From contig OX411549.1 of assembly GCA_948146395.1 (NCBI GenBank), positions 28,891,272 to 28,955,271 on the forward strand: a stretch of DNA of 64,000 nt. The letters are read 5' to 3'. The DNA comes from Fragum whitleyi (lineage: Eukaryota > Mollusca > Bivalvia > Cardiida > Cardiidae). The notes beneath the pieces were generated by a model, which saw nothing but the letters and a program-made list of their open reading frames with translations, did no database searches and had not been told where the DNA came from. Below are positions 21,331-33,379 of the stretch, one piece after another. Position numbers and translations under genes: made by a program. The first letter of the stretch is position 1, and every line of letters starts with the position of its first letter.

Positions 21331-24300
21331 TCATAATCTCGTAACTACAGCTTTATTTAAGCTGTAGTTACGAGGATTTGGTCTCCCATCAATGATTTTC
21401 TTTTTAATCATCGTTTCGGATAATACATTTTGATTTATTCTATGGAATCCAGCAATACAAAGAGCTTGACGCATCTTTCCGATAGTTGCGTCCGTAGGTT
21501 TGAGTTCCGTCCAACGTTTAAGAACTGAATGTATGAACTCTCGTTGTGAAATCTTGTGCGGGGATCTTTGTCTGTCATCGTCTAGACCGTAAACCTCGGA
21601 GTCTTGAATCTCGAGATAGCGGAAAAACAGGGTTGGATCGTGGCAGATACCGCAGGCTAGTTCTTTTAATATAGGGCTATCTTTCGATAACATCAAATTG
21701 TCCATTTCGGCATTCTGACAGAATATTCCACAATCGTTTCTACTGCAACTACATTTCTTTTCAAAATTGATGAATGAAAATAGTCCATCTGAAATGAAAG
21801 GTAAAAAGCATTTCCCATCTTTTTCATTATTTTAATGTATGGGCTAAGATTTACGTGTTCAACCAAAAACCATTCACAAAACTTCCGTTTAAAAATATTA
21901 ATATATATAATAGTTTCATTTTTGCAAACGATGTCAGCAAATCATGATTAATACAGTAAACAACTTGGTAAACTTTGACAGCCATTCCGATCAAAACCAT
22001 GCTTCGTCACTCATTAATCGTTTAATTCATTCATTTCAAACACTTAAACATAATTCAAAAATGCACAAAAATCACTCCAAAGGCTCAACATCAAAAACAT
22101 ATAAATCACTTCCAAATACCGCGATTTCATCGACTTATTGAATTATGAAACATCTGATTGGTTCGTGAAGATGTAGATATCTATTCATGGAACCTGTATG
22201 TGCATGTACATGTATATGGTATAAAATAGAGGTTATAAATATCGCTAATTTCGATCATCTTAAACGAATTTAGCGATAATGTATCAATTTCTTCAAATTT
22301 CATTCAAAACTTATTCAACTCACTCAATTTTATTCCAAATTCATTAGAAAATCATTAACCTCGTCAAATTCTCGATATTCTTGTGCCTATCATGTAAACG
22401 AAGCAATAGAGGATAATCATTTGTTTCAGTGTAAGATCGATTTATATTTCATTGAGTGAACAACAAAAGCTTTATTTTCACGGGTGGCAGAGCCACGAGT
22501 AAAAATATAGCTTTTGATGTTCACGAAATGAAATATTAATCAATCTTACGCGAAAAACAAACAATTATTCTATTTCTTTTATGCAAAAATGAGACAAAAT
22601 GTGAATTTTTCTAGGACATATTTTCGTAAAGCGCGTCATTTTGCGCGTGATTGCTATGCAACGTTCATTGTAACGTCACTTATTTCGCCCCGTATAGATA
22701 ACGTCAAATAGGATTAAATGCACAAAAGCAGGGTATAAGTTTTTGATAATTTCACTGCTTTTGCGGTGAGATTATCAAGTGATAATCTACCGTTATTTCT
22801 CGATAAACCACCGAAAAGCATTAAAGAAAGTTGAGTAATTCTATTAGCTTGGCTCGAGGTATGCACCATGACTTTCCTTTGTTATATCACTTATCATCGA
22901 TGGCACGACTATAGTTCAAGTAAGACATTACGGTAGCCAACCAACGAAAATTAATGAACAATGTGAGGTAGAAACACGTTACTGACCATTCGGGTATTTC
23001 ACTGGTCGCCCATTAACTGTAGACTGTGACAGACTAACTGGTAATTCTGGCCTAACTTGTTCTCCCTGTTTGTCCTCCAGTCCGTCCATCAAAAGACTGC
23101 TCTCCTCACTCTCGCTGGTGACTATACTAGAATTGGATTGACCGTGATCTAAACGATAAATAGATACTACAGTTAACAACATCGTGTACTTGACAAGGTG
23201 AATGATTTTGGAATGGTTTAGGAATGAAATTGAATGAGTGTTAGGAGCGAGTTTTGAGTCATTTTAATGGGAGGTAATCCTATATCACAAATTTCGTTCC
23301 AGATGAACAAAATTTGCGATATTGATTACTCCCTTTAATAGAAAAACTGCATACAAGTTCTGTGCACAGCTTCAAATTTCTCCAAGAACCTATGGGGCGC
23401 TAACTTTTTGAATTATGTCAGTGAAATTGCAATATTGCTCTGTCAAAATTTATTCTGAATGATGTTGTTGATTCTTTATTTTTCAATGGGTTTGATCGTT
23501 TTTGAATGGTTTGAGTGAGTCTTTGGAATGAATAATTGGCGCGCTGAGAGATCGATTTAGAACGGTTTAGATTGAGGTGAATGCCAATTTCACGATGTTA
23601 TTAACTGTATGTACAGAATTGTGCATATTAAGCAATGGCTTCGTAATTCATGTATTCATTTTATAATCAACACATCACTCTAGTCGTTTGTTACGTAATA
23701 GAAATACATGTAATTCAATGCAACTAATGCGACTAACCAAATCTTTCACTCGAACAAAATGACCTGCATCAAAAGTGAAACAACCAAGTAATGTTGTTAT
23801 TGATTAAACGTTTTTTGTTAGTGTTTTTAAATTACAAGTCTATCATTTTTATGCACGTGCAAAATGACTGGAAAGGAAATGTGAAACAGTTAACAAAAAC
23901 GAAACATCGACAAAAGGAATGATTTTGGAATGAAGTTGAATATGTGCGATGAGAGAGTTTTGAGTGAAACTAAAGGGAGGCAATCCAAAATCAGCTATAT
24001 TTTATTAACTCCCTGTGTTAAAATGTGCATTCAAGTTCTGAAAACAGATTCCTATTTCTTCAAGAATCAATCAGACGCTATAATTTTGACTATGTCAGTG
24101 AAGTCGCGGTTTTCTCTAGCTATATCTATTTTGAATGTAGTTGTTGATCTTATCTTTTTAGGGAATTTATTACGTTTTTGAATGGTTTTAGTGAATATTT
24201 GGAATGAATGAATGGATCGCTGCAGGAGCGATATAGCATTGTTTAGATTGAGCTGAGTGTCAATTTCACGATGTTAACTTGTAAAATAGTTCCGCAAGTT

Positions 24301-27300
24301 TATGTGAGTATCGAGAAAACTTTCTTGTCAATCATTTTCAATGTAAAATTGATCTTTGACGCCTCACTAAAAATTGTACAACTGTACCTACCACACGGTC
24401 CATGTTCGATCGATTGCCTACACTTTTTCTTTCTGAAGACGGTACAATAGACAACTGGAGCAATCACGACGAACATCAAAACCAAAATGGCGAATATCAT
24501 CGGCAACATTAGCTGTATGGTGTTATGGGTTCTTTGCTCTGTTTGAGGCATTGTCGTCACAACCGAATGATTACTAGCTTGAAGAGAAGTCGAGGACTGG
24601 ATCGCTAACTTGGTCGTTGTGGACTTCTTGCTACACGCTATTACTGTGCTTCTGTAGATGTCTTCGTACCTTAAAAGATATATGAGCCTGTGCGTGTCAT
24701 TTCCATCAATTTGAAATGTTCATGAGGTGTAAACATTGAGTAGCGTTGACAGCCATATACTGTAAATATAAACTTACCTGATTGCCTATGGATACTTTGA
24801 GACCTTATCTATCTACTAAACTCATAGTGAAGACTCTTCAGCTATACAAACATGTTTCGGCTATCGCCTCATCAGTGTTAACGTCGTATAACGTCGTTGT
24901 TAATAGATAACGTCATTTTGACGTCATTTCCTTCGTAACGTCAATGAAGAGCTGAGTAATTAATATAGTCTTTAATTCATTCATGCGCCATGTGTTCAAT
25001 TTAGGCTTAAAACAGTTGATAAAATATTTTTCCTTTGCTAACCTGACTGAAAGTTTGTCTGAATATATTTTAAAGAAAGGAAATATTTTAAATTTTATTG
25101 TTTCTTTAGAGCAAATGTCAATATGGGTGCTTAATGGTAATTGTCGGACAGATGGGTCTCTAATTTGTTGGGCGTGTATCGTTCTGCGGGTTCTCAATTT
25201 ATCTCCCGTTTGACCGATATAGTATTCTCCACATCCACAACATGTTAAAACATAAATTACATTTTTGGTGAACGAAATTTTCGTTCACCAGTGTTATATA
25301 CTGTGTATGGAAAATCCTGTAAGATCTTAATAGGTTTTAAATAAAGCAGTACCTCTTTAGATTCAATTTAGTATCTCTAAAGACTTCTCTCTACAAAATC
25401 ACTGTTGGTATCGTTAAATGCATGATACCAGCATTTTTCATCAAGTGAAGATAATGAAAATAACCCTTTAAAAGCACAAAAATATCTTGGAATGTCTATA
25501 CGAGCGAATTTTTGATCGGCGTAAGATTGTCGAGACTTGAGAGCAAAAACAAATTTTGTGGCTGTACACTGTATAGACAGATACTATGTTTTTGATTTAA
25601 ACCTTCGCTATTGCAACTTGTAGTAATTTGCCGGAAATGTGTGTTTATTGAGGTCGTGAACTCTTGAACTTCTACACACCCCTGATTGGCTATTCCACAC
25701 GTGATGACCTACTACGATTTTACCTGCCTTCTTATGAATGAAGTCTTTGCTTATAAGTTACGAAAGGTCAAGTTTACAAACGAATGGAATGTTCCTGCCG
25801 TATTTTTCCTATTAACGCGCCCGAGCGCGATGCAAATCGTCGTGGGGCGCTATTATTTCACTCTTTTACTTAATTAAAAAATTACGTATTTTGGTACCTA
25901 AGAGAAGCAAGCTGTTAACATGTTCGTAATTATTTAACAGTATGAATTGTGACTAGGATTTAATCATTTGACTCGGGTATTTTGTATATTTGCAGAAGGT
26001 GAAATGATTTCAGAAATATTTTCGTAACAACGAAATGGGATTTTGTTCGCATGTGACTATGTGACATGATGAAGAATAACGAGAAATAGTTTTAATTTTG
26101 TGTTAAATTTTAACCTTTCGCACTTCCGGAAGACTGCGCGATTTAGGACGCGCTAGTTTGTCAGATGTTGAACGATCTTTTAATGACGCAACCAGCCTTA
26201 TCATGATAGGAATTTAAGATAGTTAACCCACAATCTATTGAACATTACGTCGAGGAGTAGCAGCTTTTGAAATTAAATTCGAGACCGGATTTTTCACCAC
26301 GGACCGTGGACGGTTGGATGTTGTTGATCGTATAGTCAACGGCAAGGGGTTCGTATTTATGGGGGAGCGCGTTTATTAGGGAGGGCGCGTCTAAATTCTC
26401 ATTGAAACATAAACACGCACCACTTGACCGTGACCAATCTTGATATGAAGTAAAATTTAACCCATTGCCAGACAACTTATGTTGTCAACTACCAAATTTA
26501 CACCTCTTGCTTAAACCCCGTTTTTGTCTCAAAGCTTGTTGCTGCATACTTGTGTAATGAAAATATCTTCGGTTACGGGTATTTTTGTATCATATTACCC
26601 AAATCCCATTCTCTGTTTTTTTTTTTTTTTTTTTTTTTGTTTTTTTTTTTTTTTTTTTTCGTTTCAAACAAGGCCGGAAAACAGGGGATATAGCAATCTC
26701 GGTACGATTTACTGTTAATATATGAATGTCGTGAATAGATGAATAAATAAAAGAATCAAATGAACAAATATCCCAACACGATAGACCTAATTTCAAATTT
26801 TAACATCGAATGGATTTTTTTTCAAAGTACTTGAAATCGTAACTACAACTGTATAGTAGCGCTTCTATCCCTCGGATGGCTCTAGAATTTCCTCAATACA
26901 ATCATTCATCTATTTGTTTTACCGGAAGTATGTAATATATTACAAAAAACGAAACTTGGATTGTGAATCAATCGCCTGTGGACTGGAGCACCTTTACCTT
27001 AACATAGAAATAGGTATTTCTCGCACCAGAACTATAATGAGCATACATCCGTATGTAGCTGCCATCTTCTACCCTCTTAGGTTTACGATTATCCGCCGTT
27101 TGGTAGGAGCAATAGAATTTAAACAACGACTATATTTGGACAATTCATTAGCTGTACAAAATACCTTCCTACATAGATTTCATCGAATTGTTTTTTGTTT
27201 TTGTTTTTAATTCTTTTTTACGCAATGGCATCAGATAATCATTCTTTCACGAGACTGAATATTACCGAAAGAGACCAAAACCCTGTAATAACAATAACGA

Positions 27301-29476
27301 AACAGCGGTCTTTTAATTCGGAGGATGGAGGGGGTGGGGGCATTCAGGTCGAACCAGAGCCATAGCGGATAACGTTTTAAAGTCAAAATGCAGACAGACT
27401 GCTGTTTAATCTGCTAAAATATGGGTTCCGCATGTGGAAATGGAATTACATTTCTGACTGCTATTATTTGAGTTAAGAAAAGAATCATTAGTCTAGACAC
27501 TATAATTGCCTGTTTTCTTTTCTCTAGGCTTATCGCTCTCTGTTTATCGGTCCGTCTCTGTCTGTCACTCTCTCTAGCTTTTTTTTCCTCTCTTTCTCTT
27601 TCTTTGAATTTAGATTTTTGACGAGACACTTTCCCTTGATTATTTTTTACATTTATAATTTCTATTTTCTCAACGAATTCAATATATCACTTTAGAATGC
27701 CAACAGATTCGTTCACCATCCGTACTTTCAGTGCTCTGATTTACATCACGGTTAATGTTCGCTTTTACTTTGAAGATTTTTCCACTGAAATTGAAAGTTG
27801 ATGATTCGGTCATGTATAGACAAAGGCTGCAATTAGTTCGCCCACAAGTTTTTACTGAAAAGCCTTCGTTATTATCTCTGAAGCGAGCTTTAGTTAAAAG
27901 TTTTTCAGGTTCGGTGGCTGTCTTTTACTTTTTATTATGTTTGTGTCCTTTAGAATTAATTTCATTTTTTCATCAGAATATATATATATTTTCGGGAGGG
28001 GGGGATGGGGGGGGGGGGGTAAAGAAAGCTTCTTAACTGATAGTTAGGTTGGTTGCTCTCACCAATATCGGACACAAATGCACGGAGATCTGAAATCCCA
28101 TGAAAACTATTTCGTCGCAGTTATGTTTGTTATGGCCGTGGTCGACAAGAAGTAAATAACGTTTAAGACAGAGGTTCGCAAAATCCAGATTGCCGCTTTA
28201 CGCGTTATGATTCACACTAAGTCTAAATCGCTCACTTAGCGCCCCGTTTATCCATTCTAAACACTCACTCTAACCATTCAAAATGGCTTCGAAATCACCA
28301 ATAGGATTAGGTCGACAAATGCATTCAAAATAAATTTTGATACAAAAATCGCGATTTAAATGACATAATTGAACTTATAAGCGTATGATTGTATCTAGAG
28401 GAAATAGGTGGCTTTTTGAGGACTTGAATGCAAATATTATTAATGGGACAAAATAGAAATATCGCTAATTTTGTAACATATATTGGATTGCCTTCTTTTA
28501 ATTTCACTCAAAACTCATTCATCGCACGCATTCAATATCATTCCAAAACCATTCACCTTGTCAAATTCACGATGTTGTTAACTGTATACTTACCCAGGAA
28601 GACAATGTCCACACACATAATCAGCCGTTGTTGTGCAATTCTTCTGTACTTGTCTGTTAAAATTGCTACATTTGTTGTGCGTGCATTTTCGACATTCGTT
28701 CGTCAGTCCGTTTCGATCATTAAAAGTCCCCGTGGTACATCGAATACACGGTAAACATTCTGTTGGTTTGTTTGTATCCGGGTCGTTTCTAGCCTAGACA
28801 AATAATATTAATAAATGAATCAAATCGAATGAACTGCAAATAAAGCGTTCAACCAATATTCAGAGAAAATCAGAAGTTAAAATTTAGCCAGTAATTTTCG
28901 AAATCAACAGCTTACAAAATAGCTATAAGTTCGGATAAAGAATGGTTTTGCAAATTAGATTTGTAGCTATCCAGAAAGAACCAAGTAAAAATGATATGCC
29001 ACTAGATAACTTAAGAAAAATAACAATTGGAAGTTGGAGGGAGGGGGTCTGTATGCAATAAAGTGGATAATAGAGCTTAGGTCAACTAGAATGCGGATTT
29101 AGGAAATAATTACATTGGAAGATAGACTTATCATTCAAGGTCCATTAGATCCATATGTTATTTACGAAAGGTCTCGACCGTGGCCAGCCTGCGCAAATTG
29201 CGCAATCTGACCAGGGTCGACACTTTACGCACTTCCAAAATTATCCATTTTCGTGTAACGGGTCACATATATTTAAGGGCAATAACTTAATAAAAAGAAG
29301 CTTACGTTATCAAATATTCTCCCTCTACCAATCGGGCAACTGGGACAGTCCTTACACTTATTTTTAATCGCGTCAAAATATTTATCGTCTGCTATTGAAC
29401 ACCTATTTTGCCCATGAACTTGATAAATTGAAAGAACTAAACACATTCCAATAAGCAAAAAGCGTAATGAAGACAT
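21331..29476 (-). CDS. TNF-receptor-superfamily-like death-domain receptor (5 exons, 422 aa)
   Basis: Exons, in transcript order: 29306-29476, 28594-28793, 24392-24669, 22987-23148 and 21331-21788. All introns are GT-AG (donors GTAAGC, GTAAGT, GTAGGT, GTCAGT) and phases match, giving 1269 nt. Residues 1-22 are a signal peptide (hydrophobic, ending QVHG). The ectodomain (23-174) has cysteines at 26, 41, 44, 47, 70, 73, 76, 91, 94, 99, 110, 118, 121 and 136 in TNFR-type spacing, then a Ser/Thr-rich stalk. A membrane helix spans about 175-200, stopped by RKKK. Residues about 305-393 resemble a death domain, including VLKRWTELKPTDATIGKMRQ. Family knowledge: such receptors bind TNF-type ligands and recruit death-domain adaptors at the plasma membrane. 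The ectodomain is short, with roughly two cysteine-rich repeats. No orthologue is assigned. The last 13 or so codons come from a repeat hairpin. Introns hold many repeats. Confidence 0.87.
21335..21376. repeat. Isolated CGTAACTACAGC hairpin forming the receptor's 3' coding end
   Basis: CTCGTAACTACAGCTTTATT and its inverse form a near-perfect 38-bp stem-loop. It is identical in type to the hairpin inside family S elements and to the one at 42725-42760. It encodes RNYSLNKAVVTRL and the receptor's stop codon (TGA, 21331-21333 region). Confidence 0.8.
21954..22385 (+). mobile_element. Family R MITE in receptor intron 4
   Basis: The left end CAGTAAACAAC follows TA. The central hairpin is at 22229-22282 (CGCTAATTTCG paired with CGAATTTAGCG). 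The right end CTCGTCAAATTCTCGAT is degraded. Confidence 0.75.
22416..22570. mobile_element. Fold-back MITE (TTGTTTCAGTGTAAGATCGA)
   Basis: The left arm TTGTTTCAGTGTAAGATCGA with TATATTTCATTGAGTGAACA is mirrored by TGTTCACGAAATGAAATATT and CAATCTTACGCG. A second copy starts at 63966 and runs off the window end. Confidence 0.8.
23170..23607 (-). mobile_element. Family R MITE in receptor intron 3, adjacent to exon 4 acceptor
   Basis: Ends CAGTTAACAACATCGTG (left) and CACGATGTTATTAACTG (right) are both flanked by TA. The central hairpin is at 23270-23334. The left end lies 21 nt from the exon 4 splice acceptor (23149-23150). Confidence 0.85.
23887..24280 (-). mobile_element. Family R MITE, second copy in receptor intron 3
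   Basis: Left end CAGTTAACAAAAACG and right end GTCAATTTCACGATGTTAAC frame a 394-bp copy with a degenerate central hairpin. Confidence 0.8.
24913..25266 (-). pseudogene. GIY-YIG endonuclease fragment of a Penelope-like retroelement
   Basis: The minus-strand frame reads FTKNVIYVLTCCGCGEYYIG then QTGDKLRTRR, the GIY-YIG core with its conserved arginine, and later EKYFINCFKPKLN. This is the C-terminal nuclease layout of Penelope-like elements. The frame stays open for about 118 codons to 24913, and a stop lies just upstream (TGA near 25280). The reverse transcriptase is absent, so this is a dead fragment. It sits in receptor intron 2. Confidence 0.75.
25267..25665 (-). repeat. About 400-bp dispersed repeat, inverted partner at 58705-59100
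   Basis: Read on the minus strand it shares long blocks with 58705-59100, e.g. TTACGCCGATCAAAAATTC, CTTCACTTGATGAAAAAT and AACAGTGATTTTG. Both end in a TGGTGAACG...CGTTCACCA palindrome. Some frames look like decayed coding sequence (about 30 open codons around SLDEKCWYH). It may be the upstream part of the same retroelement as the GIY-YIG fragment. Confidence 0.65.
25700..26940. other. Receptor intron 2; no feature except a poly-T tract
   Basis: Poly-T runs at 26618-26659, broken by single G and C bases. No exon with matching phase and no recognised repeat is seen. Confidence 0.5.
26950..27125 (-). mobile_element. Degraded SINE body
   Basis: ACTGGAGCACCT, GGTATTTCTCGCACCAG and CTCTTAGGTTTACGATTATC match the SINE body of 15516-15704 in order. 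Confidence 0.6.
27200..28190. other. Receptor intron 2; nothing recognised
   Basis: A G-rich tract (about 27995-28020) and small pyrimidine tracts only. Confidence 0.4.
28190..28584 (+). mobile_element. Family R MITE starting 9 nt inside the exon 2 donor
   Basis: The right end TTCACGATGTTGTTAACTG-TA is clear. On the transcript strand the intron begins GTAAGTATA and passes straight into CAGTTAACAACATCGTGAA. The central hairpin (about 28440-28502) has lost its right arm and the left boundary is approximate. Confidence 0.8.
29171..29270. mobile_element. Half copy of the TGACCCGTCACGCG MITE family
   Basis: CTGCGCAAATTGCGCAATCT, CAGGGTCGACACTTTACGCA and GTGTAACGGGTCACATAT match the right half of 17365-17629. 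It lies in receptor intron 1. Confidence 0.7.
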
Positions 29477-29587
29477 TTTTGTCTCAACGATAGTTTTTCA
29501 TTGAAAATATCACAGTTCATTCAGAAGTCGTCTGCTTGCATTGCGGTATTCTAACAAAATGAATTGATTGGATGCGTCATTCGTGAA

Positions 29588-29604
29588 GATATATATATAT
29601 ATTT
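29588..29604 (-). promoter_or_regulatory. Possible TATA region of the receptor gene
   Basis: A run of TATATATATATATTTAT lies 112-128 bp upstream of the receptor start codon on the minus strand. No other core element is recognisable; in AT-rich DNA this could be chance. Confidence 0.25.
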
Positions 29605-29673
29605 ATAGAATGACGTTCATATTGAGACTAAGTTAATAATCTAGAACGCCGAACAACCCTTTTTACTTATACG

Positions 29674-29898
29674 ACACTTTCCTGGTTTACAAAATTTATG
29701 ACCTGTCCAAATTCAAAGGTTTTGCAGACAAAAATTTTAAGTGGATGTAATTGGAAAAATAACCATTCAGTAGGGTAGAAAATAGTGTGGAAAAAGAAGA
29801 AATTGCTTGTCAGAAGCAATTTCTTCTTTTTTCACCATGTTTTCTCAATCATAAAATCACAGACACGTAAAAAGCAGGGATTAAACAGCAAAGGGTTA
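29674..29898 (+). mobile_element. piggyBac-type MITE, degraded left end
   Basis: It carries the family body (CCTGTCCAAATTCAAAGG, GAAGAAATTGCTTGTCAGAA hairpin, AATCACAGACACGTAAAAAG) and the right end CAGCAAAGGGTTA. The left TTAACCC is lost. Confidence 0.8.
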
Positions 29899-30059
29899 TA
29901 GTGTTAAACATGCGTTATCTGCAATGTCATTATTTATGAAGAATTTAAATAAATTGGATATTATAATGCCAATTTAAAAAAGTTACGTTGTATAATTCAT
30001 GCGTTTTTAATAAACAAGATGGGTAATTGAAATTTTAAAGCATCCGAAACATATTTTTT

Positions 30060-30860
30060 TGTTTAAGTTACGAAATACGATATTGACCTTGTTAGATGCC
30101 CTTTACCATTGAAATGCGGTTCATTGTTTATCACTGTATCTTAGGCTTAATAATCAAATACCAATAGTAGTTTATTGTTATGTAATGTTAAGCTTTACCT
30201 TGATAGATGACTTTGGCCGTTAGATGATCTAGATCTTGTTATCTGTTGATGAGTTGGAATGAAATATATCATTATGTAAAATATAATAATTGTAACTTCA
30301 GTGGTCTTGAAGCAATTCAAAAGGTTTTGTTTTGTTCACTTTTGTTTCGATTGGCCTTGAAAGATGACTTTGCATTGGCCATATCACATTGACGATCTAT
30401 AATTATGCCAAATATAACTTTTGTATTTTGAAAAGCAATTGAGAAATTCAAAACTGTCTTCTTGTTAAATTTCGGTAGTTTCAACCTTGATAGATGATAT
30501 TGATCTGTTCAGATGACATTGACAGCTGATGAGTATAAATGCGCTTTATCATCATATGCAGTGTTCAGTGCAATGGCTTCAAGTAATAGGAAAATGTCAA
30601 GCTGTTTTATTGGGTTTTGCTTATTTTGACATTCATTTGTGACCATGGCAGGTGACCTTTATCTTGGTTTCAACAGATTTGTATTGATTAGAACTGTCAA
30701 GTATACCAACATATAAGCGGGATTTGCGTAACTCAGCGTCTTGGTCAGGTTTTGCTAATTTTGCCGTTGATAGATAGCCTTGATCTTGTCGGATGTCATT
30801 GAGCTCACTATCTGAAGTTTTTTATAACTAAAACTGGAACACCCAGACATCAAGGTTTTT
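30060..30860. repeat. Degenerate about 143-bp tandem repeat
   Basis: Blocks of ACCTTGATAGATGACTTTGG type followed by GATGACATTGA recur near 30197, 30349, 30481, 30640 and 30760. The layout resembles a decayed relative of the array at 13530-15400. Confidence 0.5.
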
Positions 30861-31000
30861 TTGTTCAGTTTTGCAGGCAGACGTAAATACAGAAAGCGGT
30901 TAAACTATATGCACCGATCTTATCCATGCGAGGGCACAATACAGAATGAATTAAGTAAACGAAGGACAACACTTTGTCACAGAATTATGGACAGGCATTA

Positions 31001-31429
31001 CAGTGAATGACATCGTGAAATTGGCATTCATCTCTAACAAAACCAATCTGAATTTCTCACTCAACGCTCCATTCATTCATTCCAAACACTCAATCAAAAC
31101 AGTCAAAAACGCTCAAAATGGCTACAAAACATAAGATCCACAACTACATTCAAAATAATTAAAGGTAGAAAAAATCGCGATTTCACTGAAATAATCGAAT
31201 TTGTAAGCGTCTGATTTGTTCCTGAGAAAGAAGGAAGCTAAATATAGAACTTTTATGCATATTGGGAGGCAAGATATATCGCTTATTTTGTTAATCCTGA
31301 ACATAATTAGCGATATCAGATTACCTTCCATTAAAATAACTCAAAACACGCTCCTCGCACTCAATTAATTCGATTCCTTAGATCATCCAAAAATCATTCA
31401 CTTTGTCAATTTCACGACGTTGTTAAGTG
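31001..31429 (+). mobile_element. Family R MITE upstream of the receptor gene
   Basis: Left end TA-CAGTGAATGACATCGTG and right end CACGACGTTGTTAAGTG-TA bound a 429-bp copy with the central hairpin at 31264-31330. Confidence 0.85.
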
Positions 31430-31439
31430 TAAACACGGA

Positions 31440-32815
31440 AAACATACTTTAACATTTGACATAGCCAGACAACTCCAAAATGCAATTCCCCGCCCACCCT
31501 TAGAGTTGCAAGTAGTACTTTGGAATATAAGGAATATTTTCTTTTTTGCGTTTGATGGAATCTTGATAAGGATCGTTTACTATCGTTTATATTGTTACAA
31601 AATTTATGGAAAACTCGCATAGAATTAAAAACGTTACAGGACACCGACGACGAATTATTATAAATCAGATTTTTGCGTTCCTGCTTCTTATAAATATTCT
31701 CAGAAAATACCACGTAGAGAAAAAATGCATAAATTTAAGGTGTTTTTGTTTTGGTAAGTTGCCAGTGAAGGTAAGTCCGTATAAGGGCTTTGTACGTCAT
31801 TGCGTTTTATAAATTAATATATTCTATTCTCATATAACCCTTTATGACATTTTTCTATACCCGTCAAGTTTGAATCGGTCGACTTCGTTCTATTATTGAA
31901 AAAATGCCAAATTTTGTCAATTAAAATGGATAACGTATTTAGTAGTATGAACGCAAGGAAATAGTTATAGTCCTTTATATATAATCCGAGACATTGAAAT
32001 TTGCATACAAGACCCTGCATCACGGTGGCCTATTTTTTTTGAACTACAACAATGGAATAGAAGGTTAATGTGAAGCACGGCCACTGTGTCCATATTTTAC
32101 GCACCACCGAGATGGTCAATTTTAATGTGACGGGTCATATATGTTTCATTCTAAAGGCGGAGGATGTAACTACAGCTGGGTTGAATCTGTCTTTATTCTA
32201 CTATTGTTCGCTTATTGACATCGAATTTAAAGACCTGGTTTAAGGAATGTTGTATATTCGGGACCCCTACTGATAAGCTAATTGTTAATCTCTCTGAATC
32301 ACCCTAGGGGGTCAATCACCCTTTATCTTATATACATGACATTGACCATTATTGGTCATCATTATTTCATCAATTGATTTAAAAAGAGTTAAAAATAGAA
32401 TATTTATATTTTATTTAACAGAAATTTCATCAATTCTTTAAACTGTTTAAAGTTTTATTTATTCATGACTGAAAAACACTGTGATTTAATTAAATCTACA
32501 AATAAGTAATTGACAAAAAGTGATAAAATGATCTAGATCAATTGAAGGTAGGAATTTGTATACAAACAAAAGGTTGAATTTTACCGCAATGTAAAGAAAA
32601 TAATGTATTCAAAATTAAGTCTTTTGTTAAAAATATGTTTATCTCCTTCTAAATATGATATTACCCTTAAAATCTTGCTACAGAATTGAAACATTGAGTA
32701 AAAGGAGGACATTATTTATCTTATTTCAATCATGCCATGCAATTTATTTAAGAGTTTTCTTTATATCATACCTACAGCTACTTTGTGATTGAGGAATTAT
32801 TTCTATAAAGCAAAA
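31440..32815. other. Non-coding; MITE fragment only
   Basis: AT-rich. A fragment of the TGACCCGTCACGCG family lies near 32060-32135 (GACGGGTCATATATGTTTCA). No exon is supported. Confidence 0.4.
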
Positions 32816-32824
32816 TTGTCTCAT

Positions 32825-33250
32825 CTTTTATCGTTTTTTTTTAACGAAGATCAAAAGTTAAATGAGATATTTAGAAATTTAAAATGATTTAACCAATAAT
32901 TAAAGAAATGAATTTCTCAATAAGTAAAAATCAATATATGCCTGACAGCCTCTGCATGTGTATCTCTACATAGAGTATACAAGGTGATTAAGTGATTAAG
33001 ATAAGGACCATAAAACCATTAAGATAACAATGGGTGGTTAATTGTATATCTCGTTTGGGGGGGGGGGTGTCAAATAAAGAAGGATTAAACCAGATATACA
33101 ATTAACCATCATTTTAAATTTCTAAATATCTCATTTATTCTATAATTAGGACAACATTTTTTTTTCTTACAATTTTAAACTTGGCACCGAAAAGAAGTGT
33201 TTGTAATGCATCTTTAACTTTTGATCTTCGTTAAAAAAAAAAAACGATAA
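32825..33250. repeat. Long inverted repeat, about 425 bp
   Basis: The left arm (TTATCG, poly-T, AACGAAGATCAAAAGTTAAA) is mirrored at the right end (AACTTTTGATCTTCGTT, poly-A, CGATA). Nested inside, GGTTAATTGTATATCTCGTT pairs with AGATATACAATTAACC around a G-tract at about 33056-33067. It is probably a decayed fold-back transposon. Confidence 0.7.
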
Positions 33251-33379
33251 CAGAGGTTAAATAGTCAGAAAATATCAATTTTCAGCATTTGCAATATTTA
33301 TTTATTTATACGCACCACCCAGATGGTCCCATTTAATGTGACGGGTCACATATGTTTCATTCTAAAGGCGGAGGATGTT

